Assembly: GCF_045679555.1 (NCBI RefSeq)
Contig: NC_092091.1
Location: forward strand, 89,472,548 to 89,536,547
Reading direction: 5' to 3'
From: Salvelinus alpinus
Lineage: Eukaryota > Chordata > Actinopteri > Salmoniformes > Salmonidae
Length of the DNA stretch: 64,000 nt
The notes beneath the pieces were generated by a model. That model did no database searches and was not told the origin of the DNA. It saw nothing but the letters and a program-made list of their open reading frames with translations. A program made the translations under genes and the position numbers. Each line of letters begins with the position of its first letter. The first letter of the stretch is position 1. Of this stretch, positions 35,802-46,112 are shown piece after piece.

Positions 35802-36642
35802 AATACTTGCAACACTTACTGTTAAGAAAAACGTTTCTCCCACGTCCTATTACCACAGATAGAACAATGTGTTCATTATTAACGTCTCTGTTACTGTAGC
35901 TACTAGAGGTGTGTGGAGTAGTCAGACAAAACGAGGATCGTAACTGATATGGGCAATTTTCTGGATACGATTATGATCTAAGTCTTTTTTGTAATTATTC
36001 GTGATCGGAAAAAAACTTTTTTTCGGTTGCCAGCAAGAATCTTTCTCATACCAGTCAGTCACAGAGTTTCTAAACCATACTGTCCTGTCTTTGAGTCAGT
36101 CATAAATAATAAATCACCTGGCTAGTTTCCCCTGTCTGTGAAGAGAAGGGCGGGCTGTAGGTTGATCCTGCTGCTCTGATTGGATAGAGTGAAGCTGAAT
36201 TTCATCCTCCGCTGGCTTCATCATTTCATCCTCTCTCTTTTCCTGGCATGTTTCTGGTCTGATCATAGGATCATCATTTAGAGTCCTGCTGCCTGCTACT
36301 ATGATAAATTACAAATACGAGTATGTCCATGTCAGCACACCCCTAGTAGCTACTAGTGTGTCTTGTTGTTGATGAAGTAGTAGGCGACTGTTTCTCCTCC
36401 ATGTCTGAGGGTCGTTGCTTCCCTGTGGTCGATGGTGGAATCACATGTTACGGAGAGCAGAAAACAAGCGTGATGAAACTATTCCTACAACGTCTGGAAC
36501 GCTACAAAACACCAGAAATAGTTGGTGTCATTCGGTGGGCTGTGTGTGCACGAACGTGATTTCAGCATTTTGGTACGTCGCCTAATTGTGTGTAATCAGA
36601 CAGACATTTAGACAAAAAAAATCAATGTGTATAGAATTTCTA
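35802..36642. other. U1 unit flank, units 4-5
   Basis: Conserved flank; contains an intact upstream ORF starting at the ATG near 36401 and ending at 36559. Confidence 0.6.
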
Positions 36643-36662
36643 CCGTGTTGCATGATGGGAAC
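36643..36662 (-). promoter_or_regulatory. SPH/ZNF143-like element, U1 copy 5
   Basis: SPH-like motif at -210 (gggaac variant); octamer-like aatgcaat is altered to aatcaatg. Confidence 0.72.
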
Positions 36663-36789
36663 ATAGTCAGACAGTGTTATAATATAGTAAAACAAAGTGC
36701 ATCGCTTTTCCACCGCTTTGTCCTCAACTGTATTCATAAATGTCATTAAACCCTGGTCGATATGATGTGATATTATCAGAAGTAGAAGT

Positions 36790-36809
36790 GGTAACCGTGA
36801 GTCAAACAC
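36790..36809 (+). promoter_or_regulatory. PSE, U1 copy 5
   Basis: GGTAACCGTGAGTCAAACAC, identical to copy 1. Confidence 0.75.
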
Positions 36810-36852
36810 CTTTGTCCTGGAATCAGACCCTCTCTACCAACGTGTACAACTC

Positions 36853-37016
36853 ATACTTACCTGGCAAGGGAGACACCGTGATCAAGAAGGCGGTTCACCC
36901 AGGGCGAGGCTCAGCCATTGCACTCCGGCTGTGCTGACCCCTGCGAATTTCTCAAATGTGGAAATCTCGATTGCATAATTTATGGTAGTGGGGGACTGCG
37001 TTCGCGCTCTCCCCTG
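36853..37016 (+). ncRNA. rnu1: U1 spliceosomal snRNA, copy 5
   Basis: 164 nt, reads as copy 1 with the standard G at nucleotide 52. Its downstream unit is the one that was split by later insertions. Confidence 0.96.
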
Positions 37017-37634
37017 ATCTTCATGTTAAAAATAATGTTGGAGCTGTTTTAAATTGGTATGTCATGTGAGTTCTGATGATTTTCCTATTGAGAAGGAGAT
37101 TTGTCAACATTTCCATTTTCGTATCAGATGAATGGCGATATAATATAGGATCTATTTAAAAGGCAACCAAGGCCTCAGAGATACATTTTGTCTTCTGAAA
37201 ACCACAATGTGTGTGATCTGTTATTGTACCACTGGTGATTATGCCTGTCATGTCCTGATTATGTCAAGGAAAAGGCCTACTTGTGGATCATTTTGCGCCC
37301 TCAGACGTAATCTGGATTGAGGTCTTTTATTTGCTAGATAATTAAATCATTTATAGGACAGTTTGTAATTCAAGGCCACAATAAACAGGCTGCATCACAT
37401 CCGGGGTCCCATAGGGCGGCGCACAATTGGCCCAGCGTCGTCCGGGTTTGGCCGGGGTAGGCCAAATGTAAATGAGAATTTCTTCTTAACTGATTTGCAA
37501 TATTTATTGACAACAATTGATTACTGCTCATTGTAACATAATGAACCTGTTCCTAAAGTTGAAATGTCCAGAATACAGATTTAGAACGTTAACCTGGTCT
37601 GCTTTGATTTCATATCGTCTGAAATGGAACCGGT

Positions 37635-37863
37635 CTATATCACTGAGGCTCATCAACTTTGTATATTGTATCCAACACTCATTTCGTTTTCAAACTTATT
37701 TTTGTGTCATTTTAAGTGTGGTTGTATTTGTGTTTTAAATGGTCAAAGAAAACGTTCTACCTAAGTGATCCTTAAGTTGGGGCGATGGCGTCATCGGCCA
37801 CTTCACAGTCGAGACATGAGAGTTGTATTGACTATACAAAGTTAATGAGCCTCGGTGATATAG
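37635..37863. repeat. Large inverted repeat in U1 unit 5
   Basis: Same arms as the other units. Confidence 0.83.
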
Positions 37864-38025
37864 ATGTATTTATTCATCTTCTCAGCAGTCAGGTACCTAT
37901 CCAGTTCACACCCAAGACAGCTGCCAGAGGGTTTTGGTGTAACCACTGAGTTATCCAGGGGAGCCTGCAACATTTACTCTGGATCCAAATAAGATGGATT
38001 CTGTTGTTCCAAGATGCAGATCCAT

Positions 38026-38212
38026 GACAACAGATATTTCCCTGGTCAACCATTACTATCAAATCAAATCAAGTTTATTTTATATAGCCCTTCGTACATC
38101 AGCTAATATCTCGAAGTGCTGTACAGAAACCCAGCCTAAAACCCCAAACAGGGGTGCCACAGACATTTCCCTGGTCAAACATTACCATGCCACAGACATT
38201 TCCCTGGTCCAT
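38026..38212. repeat. 33-bp minisatellite of U1 unit 5, disrupted
   Basis: Only about three units remain, interrupted at 38057-38152 by a SINE-like insertion. It ends in the LINE fragment at about 38213. Confidence 0.85.
38057..38152 (+). mobile_element. Salmonid dispersed repeat fragment (96 bp)
   Basis: Starts with tcaaatcaaatcaagttta and continues atatctcgaagtgctgtaca, the head of a repeat I recognise as very common in salmonids. It is inserted between minisatellite units and is 3'-truncated. Confidence 0.75.
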
Positions 38213-38421
38213 TTATTTCCTGATGAAGTCAGTCAAAACAGAGATGTCAGTGGAGTGGGTCTTTCTAAAACCAGACTGTAGTTCTGATAAGAGTATTCTT
38301 GTCAGTATATTCATCCATCTATTCATAAATGACTTTTTCCAGCACCTTAGACTGCACACTCAACATTGATACAGTTCTGTTTTGCTGCCCTTCTTGTGGA
38401 TAGGGGTCACTCTAGCATTGG
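38213..38421 (-). pseudogene. LINE reverse transcriptase fragment
   Basis: On the minus strand this encodes pieces of a non-LTR reverse transcriptase: ARVTPIHKKGSK near 38410, then LQSGFRKTHSTDISVLTDFI near 38230-38280, the palm-region block of CR1/L2/Rex-type LINEs. An in-frame stop breaks it and both ends are missing. It continues beyond the LINE inserted at 38433. Confidence 0.75.
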
Positions 38422-38432
38422 CCATATACAAC

Positions 38433-39257
38433 CAAGAAGAGTCGGTGAGGCACTTGCTCTGGGAGTGCAGAGCTGCCAGGGACCTGTGGAAGGAAGCAGG
38501 CCCCCTGATTACCCCGTGTCTGCCAGCAGGGGAGGACCTAACACCTCAGCTCGTGCTGTATGGGGTGGGCCGAAGGCCTATTCCATCGAAGGCCTTCACC
38601 AAGTTCTGGCCCACCCTCGCGTGCCTGAAGGAAGCACTGTGGTCCTCCCGTAACCTGCTGGTAGCTAAAAGTGTAGAGACCACCCCCCAGGCAGTGGCCA
38701 TGGTAGCCACGGAAGCCCTGGGGTGGTACGGAAGGAACGGGGCCTCGACCCCGGGCGAAGGGTCCCCCACAACACCCTAGGTCCCGGCGGCCACGGCCTG
38801 ACAGCGCTGCGGCACCTAGGGCGATGCGCCTAGGGGAGGGATCTCCTCTGGGCCCCGAAGGACGGAACAACGATTGATTCTGGAGAGCAGGAGGAGGCGA
38901 GCTTGATAAGGACTCACCCCGCTCCTGTACAAAGGACCCGAAGACAGCTTTTTAACAAAGTGGCTTTTTAACATGTTTTTCATATCTTAAGAATGTTTTA
39001 CCTTGTTGAATCATTTGTACACATTTTAAATGGCCTTTACAGATTTGATGTTTTTTACAATGAAAAGTACTTTTATTCATGGTTGTTCTCATTGGTTTTA
39101 ACAACATGTACTTTTTAACAAATTTAAATGTAATTTTCAAATGCTGTGTTTTATGCCTTATTGACGTTTTTATGTGTATAAAATGATGTAAAAAGTATAT
39201 GAGCTGTTTTTAAAGGAATTGTGACAATAAAACTTTTCCAAAATAAAAAATATATAT
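38433..39257 (+). mobile_element. 5'-truncated LINE, 3' end, with target duplication
   Basis: Encodes the C-terminus of a LINE ORF2 to a stop at 38778-38780: EESVRHLLWECRAARDLWKE is the zinc-binding segment after the reverse transcriptase. A ~470-bp 3' untranslated region with A-rich end follows. It is bracketed by ccatatacaac at 38422-38432 and 39261-39271, an 11-bp or longer target duplication typical of target-primed insertion. It landed inside the older minus-strand LINE fragment. GC-rich body, unlike its surroundings. Confidence 0.82.
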
Positions 39258-39271
39258 TTGCCATATACAAC

Positions 39272-39430
39272 AAACCCCAGAAGGACATTATTGCGATTAG
39301 AAACTGGTTACCAACTAAATTAGAACAGTAAAACTATATATTTTTGTCAATCTGCATTCAGGGATCGAAACACCCAGTCTATAATTCCTAATAGATCACC
39401 TGTCTGAAAAGTACGACAAACTATGAGTTG
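39272..39430. other. Remainder of older LINE fragment or unit flank
   Basis: Short stretch between two insertions, no coding signal seen. Confidence 0.4.
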
Positions 39431-39437
39431 TAGTAGC

Positions 39438-39572
39438 CTATTCAATTGGCCCAGCGTTGTCCAGGTTTGGCCGGTGTAGGCCGTCATTGTAAATAATAAT
39501 TTGTTGCCTAGTTAAATAAATCGGACTTGCCTAGTTAAATAAAGGTTAAATAAAGATAAATAAATAAAAACT
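39438..39572 (+). mobile_element. SINE 3' part
   Basis: caattggcccagcgttgtcc, then ggtgtaggccgtcattgtaa, then repeated ttgcctagttaaataaa, ending in a taaataaa-rich tail: the 3' half of the common salmonid SINE family. Confidence 0.8.
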
Positions 39573-39845
39573 CAGCTATGGAGGCCAAAACAACCACTCA
39601 GTCAAGCTATTTTTGACTGTGATTTCAGTAGGTGCATGTCGTATGCATCAATACGTGTAACACTTACTGTTAAGAAAAACGTTTCTCCCCCGTCCTATTA
39701 CCACAGATAGAACAATGTGTTCATTATTAACGTCTCTGTTACTGCAGCTACTAGAGGTGTGTGGAGTAGTCAGACAAAACGAGGATCGTAACTGATATGG
39801 GCAATTTTCTGGAAACGATTATGATCCAAGTCTTTTTTGTAATTA

Positions 39846-40269
39846 CAGTAATCCCTCGTTTATCGCGGGGGTTACGTTCCGAAAATGACCCGCGATAAGT
39901 GAAATCCGCGAAATAGAAAACTTTTTTTTTTTTTTACAATTAGCAACTATTACATGTATACAAATACAGTGACTCACGTGTAGGCCGTTTCGTCGACATT
40001 ATGGGTTTAGGAGATGTTCGAAATTACAAGATAATTTGGCCAACTTAATGTAAATTTGCCAAGCTGTTTTATGTACGTACACATAACTGCACGAGACGAC
40101 AAAATGATAGCACAATTCGTAGCATGTTTTGATACAAGAAGCGGGAGTGAGTTTTTAGCGAATCAGAATGCAGAGCACAATGCACCAAAAAAAAAAAAAT
40201 ATGCATTATGAAAATCCGCGAAATAGCGAATCCGCGATAAGTGAACCGCGAAGTGGCGAGGGATCACTG
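39846..40269. mobile_element. Pogo-like MITE (424 bp) with TA duplication
   Basis: Terminal inverted repeats cagtaatccctcgtttatcg and ...ggcgagggatcactg, flanked by TA (39844-39845 and 40270-40271). The undisturbed site gtaattattcgtgatcgg is present in the other U1 units (for example near 35990), which proves the insertion boundaries. No transposase frame, so it is non-autonomous. Confidence 0.9.
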
Positions 40270-40306
40270 TATTCGTGATCGGAATAAACTTGTTTTCGGG
40301 TGCCAG

Positions 40307-41003
40307 TGTTGATAAAACATGTTTACTGGAGAACTGAGACGAAGTAGAGACTCTGGACAGGGTGGATGAGGTTTAATTAAATGCAATTTATTCAGAGGTA
40401 AAGATATCTGAAATAGCGTGCACGGACCCTTTTCATCAAGCTCAAATGGAACTATCCGAAAGAAGCCCAGATAACAGAGTGCATATACATTTTATACAGT
40501 ACAGAAAGTAGGTTGAGTCTGGAAGTTCTGGTCCTCTGGTTGGTTCTGATGAGTTGGGCGAGGTCTCCTTCAGGCCAGTATCACTGTCCCATTGGCTCTG
40601 AGTAGAGTTCTTTGTCTTCAGAAATGTTCAGCTAAAACAGGAGATTAGGTGTGTGCGTAGATGTTCCTATTTTGACATTTCTGTGTGTCTCTGTAAAATG
40701 TTCAGACTGAAGAGGAGTTTTTGTGTGTGCGAAGATGTTCCTGTCTTATCTGTGTTTATGAAAGGTTTACGTCAGCCCTCTGTCCTTGGGTATGTGTGTG
40801 TCTCAGTTTCTCGTGATATGCAGTACCAGGCACCACTTTTCTTATCAGTCTTTATGAAAAGGCCTGTGTCAGCCATCTGTCTCTGGGTGTGTGTGGGTCT
40901 CCGTATCTGCTATGAGTTTGTGAGAAACCCTGTTTGGAAAGAAGTTAGTTATAACAATGTATTAGCAAATATGCTTGTGTTATAATAAATGATATTTATT
41001 ACA
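40307..41003 (-). repeat. 3' LTR of the retrovirus (697 bp)
   Basis: Begins TGTTGATAAAAC and ends TATTTATTACA on the + strand. On the minus strand a TATAAAA lies at 40490-40496 and AATAAA at 40387-40392, giving a normal U3-R-U5 order. Reads identical to the other LTR by eye. Confidence 0.93.
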
Positions 41004-41640
41004 AATCCCCCTCTTCACGTCTCATAAGAGACGTGACAAACGCTAGGACAAAAGCTACAAGTGGCAAAAAATAGAGTAAACTTTATCAGAAGATAAAGTT
41101 TTGATTCCCCCTCTTCACGTCTCCAAAGAGACGTGACATAAACTTAGGTAAAAGTAAGAAAAGCAAAAGTAAACAACCAGGGAAACTTTCTCAGAGAGAA
41201 AGTTTTATTCCCCCTCTTCACGTCTCACAAGAGACGTGACATAACCTTAAGCGAATCCAGGCACAAGAAGGGAAACTTTTTCCAGAAGAAAAAGTTTCAT
41301 ATTCCCTCTCTTCACGTCTCCTAAGAGACGTGACATAAACTAGGTAAAAGTAAGAAAAGCAAAAATAAACAACCAGGGAAACTTTCTCAGAGAGAAAGTT
41401 TTATTCCCCCTCTTCACGTCTCACAAGAGACGTGACATAACCTTAGGACAAAAGCTACAAGTGGCAAAAAATAGAGTAAACTTTATCAGAAGATAAAGTT
41501 TTGATTCCCCCTCTTCACGTCTCCAAAGAGACGTGACATAAACTTAGGTAAAAGTAAGAAAAGCAAAAGTAAACAACCAGGGAAACTTTCTCAGAGAGAA
41601 AGTTTTAATTCCCCCTCTTCACGTCTCACCAGAGACGTGA
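41004..41640 (-). repeat. Seven-fold polypurine-tract/hairpin repeat
   Basis: Seven copies, ~100 bp apart (start about 41006, 41106, 41210, 41303, 41405, 41506 and 41611), of ccccctcttcacgtctc followed by a few bases and gagacgtgac. Each forms a 9-bp-stem hairpin (cacgtctc/gagacgtg). Between them lie second hairpins such as aactttatc/gataaagtt and aactttctc/gagaaagtt. On the minus strand the first copy supplies the polypurine tract gaagaggggga directly next to the LTR. The other six repeat it between env and LTR. Confidence 0.9.
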
Positions 41641-41663
41641 CAAAAGCTATGAATGGCGTTTAA

Positions 41664-42173
41664 TTAGTCATCAGTCCAATAGCCTGGCTCAGCATCCTCC
41701 AGGGCAAGCATAGGAAACATCTGTCCCTTCTCTGCCTGGTTGGGATCAATAGCAGTAGTTATGATCCTAGTGGTCAGCGTTCGAATACATGGAATGCAGC
41801 AGCATCCACAAAGCACCAGTATCGCAGTGAAGACAGATATAGATACCAGTATGGAGGAAACAAGCATCTTATATTTCCCAAACGCATCCATCCAAGAGTC
41901 CCACATAGAGGTGTCAACCCCGGAGTGGTGCTTCATCTTCTCATTAAGTGTACGAAGACCCTCTAAGGCAACAGTAAGACTACCATCAGTTGCTGTGTTA
42001 TTGGGAATGAAAGTACAACATTGCTCCCCGAACATGGCACAAACACCTCCGCGTTCAGCCAACAACATATCCACCGCGATTCTATTTTGGAATGCCATCA
42101 GGGATGTAGCTGCCAATTGTCCATGGACCGCCTCGAAACCTTGTTGAGTCCAATTACCTAATTTTTTAACCAA
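41664..42173 (-). pseudogene. Retroviral env, transmembrane module A
   Basis: Open frame of 169 codons with the retroviral TM signature: an immunosuppressive-type region followed by a CX6CC motif (GGVCAMFGEQCC), a heptad-like helix, and a membrane-spanning segment (ILVSISVFTAILVLCGCCC) with a ~45-residue tail. It lacks a surface subunit and fusion peptide of its own; module B with the surface part lies just upstream. The open frame suggests little decay. Class resembles gamma/epsilon-type fish retroviruses. Confidence 0.85.
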
Positions 42174-42292
42174 AAAACGAGAAAATGTTAAACCCTCAGG
42201 TCCATCCCTCTATACAACCTGTACCAGGTGGGCTCGTCGCCACCCGGGAACTTCAAACCTTCACAACAGGGAGGACAAACATCACTTTTTAT

Positions 42293-42815
42293 TCATTCGA
42301 CAACCTCTACTACAGCAAACCAAGGGTCCTCCTCTGTCAGGCCCACTCTCCTGCGAAAGCTTGATTCCGTATCAGCCTCTCCAACTGGAGCATCAAGCAA
42401 CGGCATCATACCAGAGGTCCTTGTCCCATCTGTAACAGACTTCTTCAAACAAGGTATGATACAGGTAGCACAGCACATGAGCATAAGAAAAACAACAACT
42501 AGAGTCAGAAATCCAGTAACCATCATTGTAGTGCCAGTATCCATCATTGTAGTGCACTTACCAAACCAACCACCCAGCCAGGGGAACAGTCCACTCTCCT
42601 CCACACCTGCAAGACCCTCCATCTCCACCGATAACCTTGCCAACCCACTCAGAGCTTTTTGAAATGCTCCCATCCGGACTAGTATTGTTAGGGACAAACG
42701 TGCAACACTGTTCTCCAATCATTTTACATACACCTCCCTGGTTGGCCAGTATCATGTCTAGTGCTAGCCTATTCTGTCTAGCAGTTCGAGAGGTGGCATC
42801 CAATTGTTCAGCCAT
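42293..42815 (-). pseudogene. Retroviral env, transmembrane module B (frameshifted)
   Basis: Second TM copy: the CX6CC motif (GGVCKMIGEQCC) is in the frame 42558-42815. The membrane span (MMVTGFLTLVVVFLMLMCC) and tail are in another frame, 42293-42718. At least one frameshift separates them, so it cannot make a full TM. It is divergent from module A, so the two are not a very recent duplication. Confidence 0.8.
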
Positions 42816-43814
42816 CCCCCTAAGTGCAGTGTGGGTGTAGTTGACAAATCATTGTTGATTATATTAAAGATAATTGATCCAGGCATTTTGTTTAGTATCA
42901 CCAATAGCTGGGCCAATGGTGGGCATCAGATGCCACAGACCATCATTTCTGTTTAATGCCTGGAATTCGTGGGGGACCCCTATTGGGACCCCAACAGGTT
43001 GGTGTGGATGTTATCTGTACCCTCGGACCAAGAAGCGTCACGGCTCTGCCATCTCCTGGGTTGGTTCCGAGCCTCTGTGTCATGTGCAGCTCTCAGAAGT
43101 TGGTCAGCTGTAACCTCAATAATAGGCAATGGTGTTATCAGACTGGCCAAAGCACATGTGCCCTGACAATCTCCTTTCAAAATGGGGTCAATCGCCTGGC
43201 AGGTCCACACATCCACCATACATCAGCAACACCTCCAGTTAATAGTGGCATTGGTGATGCAGGTAGCAGTAGGGAGCCTCCCATAGTCTATACCCCTACC
43301 TGTACCAGTGTTACAGCTGTAATATCCCCCATATGCCTTAACCCCCCATGGTGTCTTCTGGGGAGGGACTTCTGGGAACACAAGACTCAGAGTTTTACAC
43401 AGGGTTGAATTTGGCTTAAACTTTCCAATATGCACATCCAACCTTCCCCATTACTTAGGGCAAATGGGTGAGCAGCCAGAATAGGTCTGGCATGTCCACA
43501 TACGACACAGTCCTTTCTATTTATTGTTTTGCAGGCCAACCACATATTCTCCCTTTCCTCATAACCAGTTTCAGTCCCCAATTGTTCACTATCTGAGATG
43601 TCTTTTACATTTATTACCTGTACCAGATTGGAGAGCTTAGGTGGTGGCGTGGGACTTGGTCTTGAAGTGGTGGAGGAGGCCGGCTGAACCCTGGTCCGTT
43701 GGAACTGGTGGTGGTTCTGGCAGCACTGTGATGGTAACATCCCCATCGTATCCTAAACAGACAGCTCAGGACCACAAGCAGTCCTGTAAAACCCCATCCT
43801 CTCCCAGAGAACAC
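42816..43814 (-). pseudogene. Retroviral env, surface subunit remnant
   Basis: Upstream of TM module B the minus strand holds env surface pieces in several frames. A signal-peptide-like start lies at 43814 (GWGFTGLLVVLSCLF). Cysteine-rich blocks lie at 43387-43600 (WLACKTINRKDCVVCGHARP), 43223-43400 and 42980-43219 (WTCQAIDP), with a segment near 42880-42990 leading to the TM. Several frameshifts and stops break it. Confidence 0.75.
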
Positions 43815-45135
43815 ATCATCAGCTAGAGATCAAGCAACACTTTCACTTCTATGAACGTACACAGTGAGGAAAGGTCGGGGTCAGGGAATTCTTCATTAAG
43901 GAGTTGACCCCTGAGCTTTATTAGCATCAGTTCTTCTCCTTAACTCTGTGATCATTCGGCAGTGTCAGTGTGTCTCACCCTCCAAGTGCGATATGCCCCC
44001 AGGTCGAGTGAATCACCTTCTCCTTTAATTCATCTGTAACGCATAAAATCCTGGACATACAGATTTGGTTAACCACCAGTTTCTCATTTGTTTTATCTGA
44101 TTATATATTTAACTTCTATACCTATTTGTTAGCTATAATTATTATTATTATTATTATTTTTTTATAATTAGTTTATTATCCAATAGGCCCCATCCTATCC
44201 TAGACCACAATGTACCCATCCCCCTCTTGATACCTGGCTCTAGCCAGGTAACAACCTTACCTATTCTAAATAATGACTTAGGTAAGAATAGTAAAATATT
44301 CTTATGTTCTACATTATCATGTAGGAGCGCCCCTTTCATGTCTCCATTCAGTAACTGTTATCTACCCATTCTGTTATCCATGTCCTGGCGCCCCTTCCGA
44401 AACTCCCCTCTCTGCTCTCAAACCTTCAAGGTCTCAGCAGTGTAGGGAGGGCCTGTCTGTCTGCCCTTTCCCTTATCTGTCTGTAACAACTGTTTTGTTT
44501 CCAAATTTTAACTAAATGTCTCACTGTTTGGCTTCATCTAAACTCATGGATTTTTAGAAAAACATGTCTATGGTGGCAATTTCTAGAGTCCTTACATATT
44601 AATTTACCTCAAAACCAGTATACCAAATGACCACAAATGCTTTATCTACATGACCATCCCCCGAAGCTGATCAGACTTCAAGAGACAGCCATGATGCAGG
44701 TCAAAGGTTACAACACCCCCTTACATTCGTGTTCCATACCATGTCTAGACCTATTAAAGAACCCCTTATTCCGATGCTACCTAGAAGGGTGTCCGAGGCG
44801 TGTACGAGGTTGCCAACAACTTACATCTTCAACTTACACTAACTTCTAGTCCCGGACACTGATACAAACTTGAACAGACACTTCAATCTTATGGATACTC
44901 CTAGTTCTAGCAACTAGCCCCATTTCTAAGATGTGTCATTACTTCTCACTTATCTTACGGATACTCCTAGTTGCAACTAGCCCCGTTTCTAAGATATATC
45001 AGAATAAATGGCAGATATCTTTACACAAGTGCCTTCACATGTAAATACTTTATACCCTGCCATTGGACCTTGTGATTTGTTGTACATCAAGAGCGGGCAT
45101 ATGACCTCCCTCTCTTGGTGTACCACACATCTATC
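43815..45135. other. Internal retroviral region without recognisable genes
   Basis: 1.3 kb where gag-pol would lie. I found no protease, polymerase or integrase motif on the minus strand, only short frames. A partially repeated segment (atggatactcctagttctag at 44892 and cggatactcctagttgcaac at 44958) is visible. Confidence 0.5.
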
Positions 45136-45282
45136 TTAGCCTTCAAAGTCTGATTGGCCCTCCCACGAGGTCTTGAGATTGGGGCCTGTACATTTATATT
45201 GTTCCTTTCCCCCTGCCCTGTCCTGTATTTTTTGTTCTAGGTATTCATTGAACTCTAGTTTTGGGCCATTAGCGGCTGCCAT
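45136..45282 (-). pseudogene. Short ORF at gag position
   Basis: 48-residue ATG-started frame (MAAANGPKLEFNEYLEQKIQ ...) directly after the leader repeats, where gag should begin. It ends at a TAA and no further gag motif is seen. It may be a truncated gag start; I do not recognise it firmly. Confidence 0.35.
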
Positions 45283-45448
45283 GGTAAATTTCAGGATCAG
45301 GTTTGACTATCTTAGTGCACTTAGCCCGTCACTGGCCGAGGCCAGCAATGTATTCTCGGTGCTGACACCGACTTATCTCTGGTGCCCCACACTCGTACAC
45401 AAAGAATTATTTACAGCAGTTATTACTGTTAAACAGATTTTGTTAATC

Positions 45449-46112
45449 GAGTTGTTATATATTTTCCCAGAAGGTATCAGAATCGCCCTTCTGGAACAAT
45501 ATATCTACGAACTCAAGCGCTGCTAAAATAATTATCAATTCAATTATAGGAATTATTTTGCAAAAGTTATCAGCGTTTTTCAGTTTTTCGAGTTGTTATA
45601 TATTTTCCCAGAAGGTATCAGAATCGCCCTTCGGGAACAATATATCAACGAACTCAAGCGCTGCTTAAATAATTATCAATTCAATTATATGAATTATTTT
45701 GCAAAAGTTATCAGCGTTTTTCAGTTTTTCGAGTTGCCATATATTTTCCCAGAAGGTATCAGAATCGCCCTTCGGGAACAATATATCTACGAACTCAAGC
45801 GCTGCTAAAATAATTATCAATTCAATTGTAGGAATTATTTTGCAAAAGTTATCAGCGTTTTTCAGTTTTTCGAGTTGTTATATATTTTCCCAGAAGGTAT
45901 CAGAATCGCCCTTCGGGAACAATATATACACGAACTCAAGCGCTGCTAAAATAATTATTAATTCAATTGTAGGAATTATTCTGCAAAAGTTATCAGCGTT
46001 TTTCAGTTTTTCGAGTTGTTATATACTTTCCAGAAGGTATCAGAATCGCCCTTCGGGAACAATATATCAACGAACTCAAGCGCTGCTAAAATAATTATCA
46101 ATTCAATTTTAG
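45449..46112 (-). repeat. 141-bp tandem repeat in retroviral leader, five copies
   Basis: Starts of units at 45449, 45590, 45731, 45872 and 46013 are exactly 141 bp apart. The last is partial. Core gaaggtatcagaatcgccct, then gaactcaagcgctgct. Copies differ by a few bases. Confidence 0.92.

Noticed and set aside
40653-40985. 110-residue frame present twice (also 47335-47667)
   Set aside because: It lies on the + strand inside both LTRs, antisense to the provirus, and is duplicated only because the LTRs are identical.
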